A stretch of 64,000 bases of DNA from Streptomyces bottropensis ATCC 25435. GTDB lineage: Bacteria; Actinomycetota; Actinomycetes; Streptomycetales; Streptomycetaceae. The stretch lies in the NCBI RefSeq assembly GCF_000383595.1, contig NZ_KB911581.1:3478265-3542264 (forward strand). Reading direction: 5' to 3'. The notes under the pieces are model-generated. The model searched no databases, had not been told where the DNA came from, and worked only from the letters and a program-made list of their open reading frames with translations. This document shows, in pieces, positions 1-9,891 of the stretch (positions are counted from its first letter, which is position 1; every line of letters starts with the position of its first letter). Position numbers and translations under genes: made by a program.

Positions 1-156
1 ACCGGTGTCGCCGCCGCCGAGGCCGCCGGCTGCCATGTGGTCGCCGTCCCGTCCGTCGCCCCCATCGCCCCCGCCGTCCGCCGCACCGTCGTGAACTCGC
101 TGGAAGAGGTCGACCTGCCATTTCTGCGCGGTCTGCTGGTGGCGACCGGCAATTGA
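1..156 (+). CDS. HAD-superfamily hydrolase, C-terminal fragment (5' end outside window)
   Basis: The frame is open from base 1 to the TGA at 154-156 (51 codons). It reads TGVAAAEAAGCHVVAVPS near the start and ends in LLVATGN. A Gly, then Ala-rich helix, then a Gly-Cys/His and a VAVPS strand is typical of motif IV and the last strand of beta-phosphoglucomutase-like HAD phosphatases, where the preceding Asp (outside the window) helps bind Mg2+. The substrate cannot be judged from this tail. Confidence 0.6.
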   Translation, partial: TGVAAAEAAGCHVVAVPSVAPIAPAVRRTVVNSLEEVDLPFLRGLLVATGN

Positions 157-226
157 AAACGCAAGGAATTCCAAGATCGCGAACAGAACCGGGTACGGGT
201 AATTCGGTCCGGTCGCAATGACTGAA

Positions 227-249
227 TTCCCGGACCCGGGAACCCCTTT
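227..249 (+). terminator. Short hairpin followed by T-tract after the HAD gene
   Basis: TTCCCGG and its exact reverse complement CCGGGAA are separated by 2 bases (227-242) and followed by CCCCTTTT. It lies about 70 bases after the HAD stop and resembles a small intrinsic terminator. The rest of 157-561 has no convincing gene. It carries several copies of a TTTGTGTCC-like word (near 334-342 and 391-399) and is probably the promoter region of the next gene. Confidence 0.45.
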
Positions 250-561
250 TCGGCTGTGACGTTTGCCACTCCCGCATGTGTCCGGGGCGGCCTCCGGACG
301 TGTCCAAACCCCGCATTCGGGGGAGTTCGACACGTCTTTGTGTCCCGATTGGCGAAGGCTGCACCCAAACATTCCGTGCGCACTACACCGTTTGTGTCCA
401 CACCCGGTTCCGCAGCGTGATGGGAACTCAACTCCGGTACGCGCGGGCCTGTTCGGCGGTGCGGGCTAATCTCGACGCGAGAACATCGCCGTACTTCCCG
501 TGACGCGCTCGCACCACCCCGCAGGCACCCGTCCCGGACCACAGCTCTGGAGAAACCGAGC

Positions 562-2166
562 ATGAACCGCAAGACCCTGGTGCTGCCGGCCGTGATCGGA
601 CTGCTCGCCCCGGTGCTCGCCGCCTGCGGCGCCACCGACGGCGCGGGCGCGAGCGGCGACGCGATCGTCGTCGGCACCACCGACCGGTTCACCGCCTCGA
701 AGGAGGCCCCGGCCCCGATCGACCCGGCCTACGCCTACGACGTCGGCACGTGGAACATCCTGCGCCAGACCGTCCAGACCCTCCTGGTCCAGCCGCGCGG
801 CGACGGCGAACCGCAACCCGAGGCCGCCTCCCGGTGCTCCTTCACCGACAGCGGCAACGAGCGCTACGCCTGCACGCTGCGCACCGGCCTGAAGTTCGCC
901 GACGGCTCCCCGATCACCGCCGAGGACGTCAAGTTCTCCATCGACCGCGCCCGCTCCCTCAAGGCCGACAGCGGTGTCTTCGCCCTGCTGTCCACCATCG
1001 ACCTCGTGGAGACCAAGGGCGACAACGAGGTGATCTTCCACCTCAACAGCCCCGACGCGACCCTCCCGTACAAGCTGTCCACCCCCGTCGCCGGCATCGT
1101 CAACCCGGCCGACTACGACAAGGGCAAGCTGCGCGACGGCTTCCAGGTCGACGGCTCCGGCCCGTACACCCTGGACGCCGAGGTCGAGAACAACGAGCTG
1201 GTCCGGGCCGTGTTCACCAAGAACCCCCACTACAAGGGGCAGTTGGACCCGAAGAACGACAAGGTCGAGCTGCGCTCCTTCGCGGACGCCGACGCCATGG
1301 GCAGCGCCCTGGAGGCCGGCGACATCGACCTGATGACCCGCACCATGACGCCCGAGCAGATCACCAAGCTCTCCGAGTCCACCGACGGCGACATCGACGT
1401 CATCGAGTCCGCCGGCCTGGAGATCCGCTACCTCGCCTTCAACACCGACGCCGCCCCGGTCAAGGACACCGCCGTCCGCCGCGCCATGGCCGAGGTCATC
1501 GACCGCGGCGAACTCGTCGCCAAGGTCTACGGCACCCAGGCCGAACCCCTCTTCTCGCTGGTCCCGGCCGGCATCACCGGCCACTCCAACTCGTTCTTCA
1601 ACCAGTACGGCGACCCGGACGTCGCCAAGGCGAAGTCGACCCTGCAGAGCGCGGGCGTCACCGCCCCGGTGAAGCTGACCCTCCACTACACGACCGACCA
1701 CTACGGCTCGGCCACGAAGAAGGAGTTCGAGCTGCTGAAGAAGCAGCTCAACGACAGCGGCCTGTTCGACGTGACCATCAAGGGCACCCCCTGGTCCACG
1801 TTCCGCCCCGCCGAGCAGAAGGGCGAGTACGCGGTCTACGGCATGGGCTGGTTCCCGGACTTCCCCGACGCCGACAACTACCTCGCCCCCTTCCTCGACA
1901 AGGACAACTTCCTCGGCTCGCCGTACGCCAACAAGGAGATCCGCGGCAAGCTGATCCCCGAGTCCCGCCGGGCGGCCGACCGTCTCACCGCCGCGGGCAG
2001 CCTCACCGGCATCCAGGACATCGTCGCCGACGACGTGCCGATCCTCCCGCTGTGGCAGGGCAAGCAGTACGTCGCGGCCCGGGACGACATCACCGGTGCC
2101 GAGTACGCCCTCAACGCCGCCTCGACGCTCCAGCTCTGGGAGCTGGGCCGCGGCCGCGGCAACTGA
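562..2166 (+). CDS. ABC transporter substrate-binding lipoprotein (SBP_bac_5 / oligopeptide type)
   Basis: A 534-residue family 5 extracellular solute-binding protein, the class that delivers oligopeptides, nickel or other small ligands to an ABC permease. A charged start (MNRK), a hydrophobic stretch and a lipobox ending LAAC put the lipidated Cys at residue 22, so it is anchored on the outer face of the membrane. GLKFADGSPITAEDVKFSI near residues 112-130 is the SBP_bac_5 signature. A GGAGAAA ribosome site sits about 8 bases before the ATG. The next gene is a paralogue in the same orientation with a 90-base gap, and no permease or ATPase follows, so the pair must use components encoded elsewhere or act in signalling. 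The ligand is unknown. Confidence 0.9.
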   Translation: MNRKTLVLPAVIGLLAPVLAACGATDGAGASGDAIVVGTTDRFTASKEAPAPIDPAYAYDVGTWNILRQTVQTLLVQPRGDGEPQPEAASRCSFTDSGNERYACTLRTGLKFADGSPITAEDVKFSIDRARSLKADSGVFALLSTIDLVETKGDNEVIFHLNSPDATLPYKLSTPVAGIVNPADYDKGKLRDGFQVDGSGPYTLDAEVENNELVRAVFTKNPHYKGQLDPKNDKVELRSFADADAMGSALEAGDIDLMTRTMTPEQITKLSESTDGDIDVIESAGLEIRYLAFNTDAAPVKDTAVRRAMAEVIDRGELVAKVYGTQAEPLFSLVPAGITGHSNSFFNQYGDPDVAKAKSTLQSAGVTAPVKLTLHYTTDHYGSATKKEFELLKKQLNDSGLFDVTIKGTPWSTFRPAEQKGEYAVYGMGWFPDFPDADNYLAPFLDKDNFLGSPYANKEIRGKLIPESRRAADRLTAAGSLTGIQDIVADDVPILPLWQGKQYVAARDDITGAEYALNAASTLQLWELGRGRGN

Positions 2167-2256
2167 CCGGACCTCAACCACCCTCCGGACCAGGGCCCCT
2201 CGGCCTCGGGGGAACCGGAGCGCCCGCAATACACCGACGACACAAGGCATCCATAC

Positions 2257-3840
2257 GTGAACATACGCACCCAGTGGCCCGTCCTGACCATCGCGACAGG
2301 GCTGGCCGCCGGCCTGCTGACCGGTTGCGGCTCCGACTCGGGGGGACCCGGGGACTCAGGTTCCGCCATCGTGATGGGGATGTCCGACGACGTCCTGGCC
2401 ACCGACCCGGCCTCCGGCTACGACCCCGGGTCCTGGCTGCTTTTCAACAACGTCTTCCAGTCGCTGCTGAGCTTCCCCAACGGCGCCACCGAGCCCGAAC
2501 CGGACCTCGCCGAGGAGTGCTCCTTCACCGACGACGGCACCAAGGTCTACGAGTGCACCCTCAAGAGCGGCCTGAAGTTCAGCAACGGTGAGGCGCTCAC
2601 CGCGAAGGACGTCAAGTTCTCCTTCGACCGCATGCTGAAGATCAACGACGACGCCGGCCCCGCGATCATGTTCCCCATGCTCGACAAGGTCGAGACCCCG
2701 GACGACAAGACCGTCCGCTTCGACCTCAAGTACGCCGACGCCACCTTCCCCAGCAAGATCGCCTCCGGCGCCGGCTCCATCGTCGACGAGAGCTCCTACG
2801 ACGCCGACGGACTCCGCGAGGACGGCGAGGCGGTCGGCTCCGGCCCCTACAAGCTGGACTCCTTCGGCGAGGACGAGGCCGTCTTCACCGTCAACGACAA
2901 CTACAAGGGCACCGCCGACGTCGAGAACACCGGCGTCACCCTCCGGTTCTTCCACGGTGACCAGGACGCCCTGAAGAAGTCCCTGCTGGAGGGCGACCTC
3001 GACGTCACCTACCGCGGCCTCAGCGCCTCCGACATCTCCGACATCGAGACCGACACCTCCACCGCCAGCGGCGTCGACATCGTCGACGGCACCGGCGCCG
3101 AGGTCCAGCACCTCGTCTTCAACATGGACGACCCGGTCGCCGGCAAGCTCGGCGTCCGCCAGGCCATCGCCCACATCCTCGACCGCGAGGCCCTCGTCGA
3201 CGAGGTCTACCAGGGCACCGCCACACCGCTGTACTCGATCATCCCGGCCGGTATCACCGGCCACAACACGGCCTTCTTCGACACCTACGGCGCCCGCCCC
3301 TCCACGGACAAGGCCGAGGCCGCCCTCCGCGCCGACGGCATCACCGACAAGGTCGAGCTGACCCTCTGGTCCACCCCGTCGCGCTACGGCCCCTCCACCG
3401 ACCAGGAGTTGAAGGCCATCGCGAAGCAGCTCAACGACAGCGGCCTGTTCGACGCCGACGTCAAATCCGTCGCCTTCGCCCAGTACGAGAAGGACATCGC
3501 CGCCGGCAAGTACGGCGTCTACGTGAAGGGCTGGGTCCCCGACTACCCGGACCCCGACAACTTCACCGGCCCCTTCTTCGGCAAGGGCAACGTGCTGGAC
3601 AACAACTACAGCAACACCACCATCACCGGTGAGCTTCTCCCCAAGACCGCCGCCGAGAGCGAGCGCTCCGCCACGGAGAAGGAGTACGCCGAACTGCAGA
3701 ACATCGTCGCCACCGACGTCCCCCTCCTGCCCATCTGGCAGGCCAAGCAGTACGCCGTCGTCGGCGACGACGTCTACGGCCTGGAGTACTGCCTGGACGC
3801 CTCCACCGTCTTCCGCTTCTGGGAGCTCAGCAAGGGCTGA
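2257..3840 (+). CDS. ABC transporter substrate-binding lipoprotein, paralogue of the preceding gene
   Basis: A 527-residue SBP_bac_5 protein with GTG start. The lipobox LLTGC places the lipid-modified Cys at residue 24. It aligns with the upstream protein over its length: both have LKFxxGxxxTAxDVKFSxDR, a GITGHxxxFFxxYG block in the middle and a W-x-P-DxPDxDN-x(2)-PF block near the C terminus. The likely history is tandem duplication. It faces a perfect 16-bp hairpin and then a convergent response-regulator gene, so the two-gene unit ends here. No permease is linked; the ligand is unknown. Confidence 0.9.
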   Translation: MNIRTQWPVLTIATGLAAGLLTGCGSDSGGPGDSGSAIVMGMSDDVLATDPASGYDPGSWLLFNNVFQSLLSFPNGATEPEPDLAEECSFTDDGTKVYECTLKSGLKFSNGEALTAKDVKFSFDRMLKINDDAGPAIMFPMLDKVETPDDKTVRFDLKYADATFPSKIASGAGSIVDESSYDADGLREDGEAVGSGPYKLDSFGEDEAVFTVNDNYKGTADVENTGVTLRFFHGDQDALKKSLLEGDLDVTYRGLSASDISDIETDTSTASGVDIVDGTGAEVQHLVFNMDDPVAGKLGVRQAIAHILDREALVDEVYQGTATPLYSIIPAGITGHNTAFFDTYGARPSTDKAEAALRADGITDKVELTLWSTPSRYGPSTDQELKAIAKQLNDSGLFDADVKSVAFAQYEKDIAAGKYGVYVKGWVPDYPDPDNFTGPFFGKGNVLDNNYSNTTITGELLPKTAAESERSATEKEYAELQNIVATDVPLLPIWQAKQYAVVGDDVYGLEYCLDASTVFRFWELSKG

Positions 3841-3860
3841 CGCCACACGGCCGCACACAC

Positions 3861-3896
3861 CGAGGGCGCCCTCTTCCGACGAAGAGGGCGCCCTCG
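3861..3896. terminator. Bidirectional hairpin terminator, 16-bp perfect stem
   Basis: CGAGGGCGCCCTCTTC (3861-3876) is followed by a 4-base loop CGAC and the exact reverse complement (3881-3896). It lies between two convergent stop codons (3840 and 3921), the expected place for a shared terminator. Confidence 0.85.
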
Positions 3897-3920
3897 GCGC
3901 GTGAACACGATGCGCGATAC

Positions 3921-4592
3921 CTACTGCGCGCCGGGGCGCACCAGCCCGCTCTCGTACGCGTACACCGCCGCCTGCACCCGGTCGCGCAGCCCCAGCTTGG
4001 TCAGCACATGCCCCACATGCGTCTTGACCGTGGTCTCGCTGACGAACAGGTCGGCGGCGATCTCCGCGTTCGACAGACCACGCGCCACCAGCTTCAGCAC
4101 CTCGACCTCACGGTCGGTCAGCGTGTGCAGGGTGTCCGGCACCGGCTCGTCGCCGGACGGCAGATGCTCCGCGTACTTGTCCAGCAGCCGGCGCGTGATG
4201 CTCGGCGCGAGCATCGCCTCGCCGCCCGCCACCACCCGGATCGCCTGCACCAGCTCATTGGCCGGCGCGTCCTTCAGCAGGAACCCGCTGGCACCCGCCC
4301 GCAGCGCCTCCACCACGTACTCGTCCAGGTCGAACGTCGTCAGCACCAGCACCTTCGCCGGACCGTCCCGCCCGGGACCGGTGATCTGCCGCGTCGCCTC
4401 CACCCCGTCCATCCGGGGCATACGGATGTCCATCAGCACCACATCGGGCTGCAGCGCCCGCACCTGGTCGAGTGCCTGCAGACCGTCACCGGCCTCCCCG
4501 ACGACCGCGATGTCCTGCTCCGCCTCCAGAATCATCCGGAAGCCGGTACGCAGCAGCGGCTGGTCGTCGACCAGTAGGACCCGGACGGCCAC
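3921..4592 (-). CDS. NarL/LuxR-family response regulator, orphan
   Basis: 223 residues from a GTG at 4592 preceded by GGAG. The frame runs further upstream, but the receiver domain begins VRVLLVDDQPLLR, so the longer start is unlikely. The receiver domain (1-120) has the acidic pair D9/D10, the phosphoacceptor Asp at about 55 in VLMDIRMP, Thr in VLVLTTFD and Lys in GFLLKDAP. The C-terminal HTH (155-220) contains LTDREVEVLKLVARGLSNAE and VSETTVKTHVGHVLTKLGL, typical GerE/LuxR. It is a DNA-binding transcription factor normally controlled by a histidine kinase. None is adjacent, so its partner and targets are not visible here. Confidence 0.92.
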   Translation of the reverse strand: MAVRVLLVDDQPLLRTGFRMILEAEQDIAVVGEAGDGLQALDQVRALQPDVVLMDIRMPRMDGVEATRQITGPGRDGPAKVLVLTTFDLDEYVVEALRAGASGFLLKDAPANELVQAIRVVAGGEAMLAPSITRRLLDKYAEHLPSGDEPVPDTLHTLTDREVEVLKLVARGLSNAEIAADLFVSETTVKTHVGHVLTKLGLRDRVQAAVYAYESGLVRPGAQ

Positions 4593-4672
4593 GAAAGTCT
4601 CCTTCGCTAGAGCCTGATACGGGATCAGACCGGCTTCGGGCCCCCCGGCCCGGGCCTGATCCACCGAAGACC

Positions 4673-5605
<933 letters not shown>

Positions 5606-5613
5606 GACCTCAG

Positions 5614-5636
5614 ACCATACGGCCCACCACTGACAG
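5614..5636 (-). promoter_or_regulatory. RecA-NDp-like (PafBC-dependent DNA-damage) promoter of the RecB-family nuclease gene
   Basis: Read on the minus strand: CTGTCAGTG, exactly 8 bases, then TATGGT. The known actinobacterial motif is tTGTCRgtg-N8-TAnnnT; only the weakly conserved first T differs. The -10 hexamer ends 8 bases before the ATG at 5605. Confidence 0.65.
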
Positions 5637-5832
5637 TGACAGCCACCGGCCCGCACCGCCCCCGGCCGGCGACCCGCACCCCGACACCCGTGTGCCCGGT
5701 GCGACGCGGGGGAGAACAGAGGAGAACAGAGGGGTGCCGGGGCGGAACGTGCCCCGGCGACCGCATAGCATCGACCGCAGACCCTTCCGCCCGGCCACCG
5801 GGCGCGGAAGACGCTTCGAACGAGGGGACATC

Positions 5833-7443
5833 GTGGAGACGAGCGGCGGGAGCGGACAGCCGCGGTCCGACAGCGACGAGGCGCCCGAGCGCGCGCACCG
5901 CGACGCGACCGAGCCACCGGCCGAGAACGACGCCCCCACCCCGGCCCCGCACACCCCCGACGAACCGTCCACCCCCGCCGACGCCCCCGGAGCGCCAGCC
6001 CCCGAGCGGCCCGAAGCACCGGAGGCACCGGAGGCCTCCCGGCCCACCGGCGAGCCCGACGAGCAGCACCCCGCCGAAGAACCCACCGCCGCCCGGCCCC
6101 CCGGCGACCCCGCGGACCCCACACCCCCGCCCACCGCGGACGAACCGCCGACGGCCCCGGTGGCTCCGGCCGACCCGGCCGACCCGACCGACCTCGACAA
6201 GGCGCCGGAGGACGAACAGGAGCGCACGGCGGCCTTCGCACGCCCCGCCGCCCCCACGGACGCCGCCCCCAAACCTCCCGCACGCCCCAAGGAGCCCGGC
6301 GGCGGCATCCTCATGGGCCGCCCCTTCGGCGTCCCCGTGTACGTCGCCCCCAGCTGGTTCCTCGTCGCCGCGCTCATCACCTGGGTCTTCGGCGGCCAGC
6401 TCGACCGCGTCCTGCCCGAACTCGGCGCCGCCCGCTATCTCGTCGCCCTCTTCTTCGCGGTCGCCTTCTACGCCTCCGTCCTCGTCCACGAACTCGCCCA
6501 CACCATCGCCGCCCTGCGCTACAAACTGCCGGTGCGCCGCATCCAGCTCCAGTTCTTCGGCGGCGTCTCCGAGATCGAGAAGGAGTCCGAGACCCCCGGC
6601 CGCGAATTCGTCCTCGCCTTCGTCGGCCCCCTGCTCTCCCTCGTCCTCGCAGGCGTCTTCTACCTCGCCCTGCTCGCCGTCGAACCGGGCACCGTCCCCG
6701 GCGTCCTGCTCGCCGGCCTGATGGCCTCCAACCTGATCGTGGCCGCGTTCAACCTGCTCCCCGGCCTGCCCCTCGACGGCGGACGCATGCTCCGCGCCGT
6801 CGTCTGGAAGATCACCGGCAAACCCATGAGCGGCACCATCGCCGCCGCCTGGGCCGGCCGCGCCCTCGCCGTCTGCGTCCTCATCGGACTGCCGCTCCTC
6901 ACCCAGTCAGGCCTGCTCGGCTCCGCCGCCGAGGACAGCGTCGGCATGGACACCGTCCTCGACGCCCTGCTCGCCGCGATCCTCGCCGCGATCATCTGGA
7001 CCGGCGCCGGCAACAGCCTCCGCATGGCCCGCCTGCGCGAACACCTGCCCGAACTCCAGGCCCGCGCCCTCACCCGCCGCGCCGTCCCCGTCGAAACCGA
7101 CACCCCCCTGTCCGAAGCCCTGCGCCGCGCCAACGAGGCCGGCGCCCGCGCCCTCGTCGTCGTCGACCCCGACGGCGAACCCCTCTCCCTCGTCCGCGAG
7201 GCCGCCATCGTCGGCGTACCCGAACACCGCCGCCCCTGGGTCGCCGTCAGCGGCCTCGCCCAGGACCTCACCGACGGCATGCGCGTCTCCGCCGAACTGG
7301 CGGGCGAAGAACTCCTCGACGCCCTCCGCGCCGCCCCCGCCACCGAGTACCTCGTGGTCGAGGACTCCGGCGAGATCTACGGAGTCCTCTCGGCCGCCGA
7401 CGTGGAACGCGCCTTCGTCAAGGCGATGGCACGGCCCAGCTGA
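5833..7443 (+). CDS. Site-2 protease family (M50) intramembrane metalloprotease with CBS domains
   Basis: 536 residues from GTG 5833, preceded by GAGGGGAC. The frame stays open further upstream but without a better ribosome site. The first 150 or so residues are Pro/Ala/Glu/Asp-rich and look disordered. The membrane domain follows, with HELAH at 219-223 (zinc ligands and catalytic Glu) and NLLPGLPLDGGRML around 307-320 (third zinc ligand Asp in the LDGG motif), the two hallmarks of S2P/SpoIVFB-type proteases. After further membrane segments come two CBS-like domains (about 420-530), which in this subfamily may sense nucleotides. It would cleave membrane-bound substrates such as anti-sigma factors or cell-division proteins; the substrate is not evident. 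TrmI follows 52 bases later. Confidence 0.92.
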   Translation: METSGGSGQPRSDSDEAPERAHRDATEPPAENDAPTPAPHTPDEPSTPADAPGAPAPERPEAPEAPEASRPTGEPDEQHPAEEPTAARPPGDPADPTPPPTADEPPTAPVAPADPADPTDLDKAPEDEQERTAAFARPAAPTDAAPKPPARPKEPGGGILMGRPFGVPVYVAPSWFLVAALITWVFGGQLDRVLPELGAARYLVALFFAVAFYASVLVHELAHTIAALRYKLPVRRIQLQFFGGVSEIEKESETPGREFVLAFVGPLLSLVLAGVFYLALLAVEPGTVPGVLLAGLMASNLIVAAFNLLPGLPLDGGRMLRAVVWKITGKPMSGTIAAAWAGRALAVCVLIGLPLLTQSGLLGSAAEDSVGMDTVLDALLAAILAAIIWTGAGNSLRMARLREHLPELQARALTRRAVPVETDTPLSEALRRANEAGARALVVVDPDGEPLSLVREAAIVGVPEHRRPWVAVSGLAQDLTDGMRVSAELAGEELLDALRAAPATEYLVVEDSGEIYGVLSAADVERAFVKAMARPS

Positions 7444-7495
7444 GCTCCCCGCGACCATGGTCGGCGCGCTCCCCGGGGACCGGTAGGCTGGTCAC

Positions 7496-8398
7496 ATGTC
7501 CGAACCGACCGGTGCCGCCCGCCGTCGCGGGCCCTTCAAGGTCGGGGACCAGGTCCAGCTCACCGACCCCAAGGGACGCCACTACACGTTCACGCTCGAA
7601 GAGGGAAAGAACTTCCACACCCACAAGGGTTCCTTCCCGCACGACGAGCTGATCGGCGCTCCCGAGGGCAGTGTTGTCCGCACCACGGGGAACGTCGCCT
7701 ACCTGGCGCTCCGCCCCCTGCTCCCCGACTACGTCCTGTCCATGCCCCGCGGCGCCGCCGTGGTCTACCCCAAGGACGCGGGGCAGATCCTCGCCTTCGC
7801 CGACATCTTCCCCGGCGCCCGCGTCGTCGAGGCCGGAGTCGGCTCCGGCTCGCTCAGCAGCTTCCTGCTGCGCGCCATCGGCGACCAGGGCATGCTGCAC
7901 AGCTACGAGCGCCGCGAGGACTTCGCCGAGATCGCGCAGGCCAACGTGGAGCGCTACTTCGGCGGCCCCCACCCCGCCTGGCAGCTCACCGTCGGCGACC
8001 TCCAGGACAACCTGAGCGACACCGAGGTCGACCGCGTCGTCCTCGACATGCTCGCCCCCTGGGAGTGCCTGGAAGCCGTCTCCAAGGCCCTCGTCCCCGG
8101 CGGCATCGTCTGCTGCTACGTGGCGACCACCACCCAGCTCGCCCGGACCGTCGAGTCCATCCGCGAGATCGGCTGCTTCAACGAGCCGAGCGCCTGGGAG
8201 TCGATGGTCCGCAACTGGCACATCGAGGGCCTCGCCGTCCGCCCCGACCACCGCATGATCGGCCACACCGGCTTCCTGCTCACCGCCCGCCGCCTCGCCG
8301 ACGGCGTCGAGCCCCCCATGCGCCGCCGCCGCCCCTCCAAGGGCTCCTACGGCGAGGACTACTCCGGTCCCAACGCCGACGGCGGCGCCGGCCGCTGA
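7496..8398 (+). CDS. trmI: tRNA (adenine-58-N1)-methyltransferase TrmI
   Basis: A 300-residue class I SAM-dependent methyltransferase. The N-terminal OB-like part contains GPFKVGDQVQLTDPKGRHY and THKGSFPHDELIG, characteristic of the TrmI/GCD14 family. The SAM-binding loop is VVEAGVGSGSLSSFLLRA (about 113-130), followed by DRVVLDMLAPWECLE, the family motif IV. TrmI forms a homotetramer and modifies A58 in the T loop, stabilising tRNA. In actinobacteria this gene regularly sits next to the Pup-proteasome locus, as here; the reason is unknown. Confidence 0.93.
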   Translation: MSEPTGAARRRGPFKVGDQVQLTDPKGRHYTFTLEEGKNFHTHKGSFPHDELIGAPEGSVVRTTGNVAYLALRPLLPDYVLSMPRGAAVVYPKDAGQILAFADIFPGARVVEAGVGSGSLSSFLLRAIGDQGMLHSYERREDFAEIAQANVERYFGGPHPAWQLTVGDLQDNLSDTEVDRVVLDMLAPWECLEAVSKALVPGGIVCCYVATTTQLARTVESIREIGCFNEPSAWESMVRNWHIEGLAVRPDHRMIGHTGFLLTARRLADGVEPPMRRRRPSKGSYGEDYSGPNADGGAGR

Positions 8399-8657
8399 AC
8401 CACCACCCACCCCGGTGGGCGGCCCACGCCGCCCACCCCGGTGCCGTGGACGGCCGCCCACCGCGGACAACGCACCCCTGACATGCCCGAGTTCCCGGCA
8501 GCGCCCGCGAACTCGGGCACAGCGCTCCGCCGTTGTCGCGCCGCGGTAAGCCGCGGGAAGCCGCGGGAACCACCCACCCCGCCGTTCCACCCCACTGTGA
8601 CGTGTGGCACCATGCGGGTCACCCCCACCGGCACAGCACCCCCAGGAGACGCTCCTA

Positions 8658-9239
8658 GTGCAGCAATCCGCCGTCCCGGAACTGGCACACGCACACGCAC
8701 ACACCCGCCCCATCCACTGGCTCGCCACGGCCACCGCCCTCGCCGGCGTCGTCGCCCTGTCGTCCGCCCTCCAGCCCGACGCGGCACGAGCGGCCCAGCC
8801 CGCCCCGAAGGCGAACCCCGCCCCGGCCGCCGTGGCAGCCCCCGACCCCACCGAGGCGGACCTCCCTCTCGACTGCGGACCCGTCGGCATCGTCGTGAAG
8901 AAGCAGGCCTCCGGAGACCTCGACGCGGACGGCCGCCCCGAAACCGTGGCCGTCGTGCACTGCGACGCCAGCATGGGAACCCCGCCCGACGGCGTCTACG
9001 TCCTCACCCGCTCCACCGATGCCGCCCGGCCCCGTGTCGTCGCCACCCTCGTGAACCCCAAGGACCGCGAGACGGTGTCCGACTTCGCCGTCCGGGACGC
9101 CGCCGTCATCGCCACCCTGCACGGCTACTCGTCGGCCGACGTACCCAACTGCTGCCCCGACGTCACCGACCCCGTCAAGTGGCAGTGGAAGAACGGGGCG
9201 TTCGTACGCTCGACGCCCGCCGGAACACAAAACGTCTGA
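8658..9239 (+). CDS. Secreted protein of unknown function
   Basis: 193 residues from a GTG at 8658 with AGGAG nine bases upstream; an in-frame ATG 54 bases earlier lacks a ribosome site. An N-terminal His/Ala-rich segment (AHAHAHT) precedes a hydrophobic helix (WLATATALAGVVALSSAL) and an AxA-type cleavage region (AARAAQ), so it should be exported. The mature part has the Cys residues of LPLDCG, VHCDASMG and NCCPDV and a short GDLDADGRPETVAVV stretch resembling an FG-GAP/calcium-loop repeat. No catalytic motif is recognised. The 259-base gap before it holds no other feature I can support. Confidence 0.75.
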   Translation: MQQSAVPELAHAHAHTRPIHWLATATALAGVVALSSALQPDAARAAQPAPKANPAPAAVAAPDPTEADLPLDCGPVGIVVKKQASGDLDADGRPETVAVVHCDASMGTPPDGVYVLTRSTDAARPRVVATLVNPKDRETVSDFAVRDAAVIATLHGYSSADVPNCCPDVTDPVKWQWKNGAFVRSTPAGTQNV

Positions 9240-9328
9240 CATCGCCCACCTCGGGCGAACGGGAAGTGATCACCCGGCAAACCCGCTGTGAGAAAGCAGA
9301 CACGCGGAGACGCGGAGTGCCTGGTGGG

Positions 9329-9664
9329 TCACTCCGCGTCAGGGCCGAACACCTCGACCCTGTCCGAAACGCGACGTACATGAATGCACTCGCCCGGACA
9401 CTCCTTCGCGGAGTCCACCACATCCGTGAGAAGCGGCAGCGGAACGGGCGTTGTCGCCCCCGGAGCCTGCAACAACTCCTCGCCCGGGCTCTTCACATAG
9501 GCCAGCCCGTCGATGTCCAGCTCGAACACCTCGGGCGCGTACTGGACGCAGATACCGTCGCCGGTGCACAGGTCCTGGTCGATCCAGACCTCGAGCGCCT
9601 CGCCCTCGGCCCCGGCCTCCTGCTGCACGGTCATCTCTCCGGTCCCCTCGATCGTCGTCTCCAC
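9329..9664 (-). CDS. Small ferredoxin, probable [3Fe-4S] type
   Basis: 111 residues with GTG start at 9664; an ATG at 9634 behind GAGGGG and GGAG is an equally good start. Cysteines C33 and C39 are five residues apart in LCTGDGIC, so the middle ligand of a CxxCxxC motif is replaced, and C89 is followed by Pro in ECPGEC. This is the pattern of single-cluster [3Fe-4S] electron carriers that in Streptomyces serve cytochromes P450. The insert between the motifs (residues 40-88) is longer than in a classic P450 ferredoxin. It is divergent from arc; no P450 is adjacent, so the partner may be elsewhere. Confidence 0.88.
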   Translation of the reverse strand: METTIEGTGEMTVQQEAGAEGEALEVWIDQDLCTGDGICVQYAPEVFELDIDGLAYVKSPGEELLQAPGATTPVPLPLLTDVVDSAKECPGECIHVRRVSDRVEVFGPDAE

Positions 9665-9847
9665 CGCCGAGCCGTTCGGGAACGATGCAGGCTCCGACGG
9701 GTGTTGAACACTTCGACCCTACCCGGGGCGGCTTCCCAATCATGTTCGGTGGGTATTCCCCTGGCGTGAGGGAGAGCGCAAGGGTGAAGATCGGACACAC
9801 CCCGACCGTCTTTGTGATCTAGGGGTTTCAATCGACACCCACCCAGG

Positions 9848-9853
9848 TAGGGT
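9848..9853 (+). promoter_or_regulatory. Candidate -10 (TAGGGT) for arc
   Basis: TAGGGT lies 39 bases before the arc start, with GTTTCA 17 bases upstream as a weak -35. The hexamer fits the Streptomyces vegetative -10; the -35 does not match well. Confidence 0.35.
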
Positions 9854-9891
9854 CTGGAAGCGTCCAGCTCCCCTTGGAGGAGGTGAGGACC

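Noticed and set aside
263..503. Two overlapping small plus-strand frames upstream of the first binding-protein gene
   Set aside because: No ribosome site, no motif, poor wobble bias; more likely promoter DNA.
466..2250. Minus-strand 594-codon frame opposite the first binding-protein gene
   Set aside because: Gly/Val/Glu/Arg-rich shadow of a gene with lipobox and SBP_bac_5 signature.
3344..3352. TTGTCGGTG on the minus strand within the second binding-protein gene
   Set aside because: No TAnnnT at the right spacing and no gene downstream on that strand.
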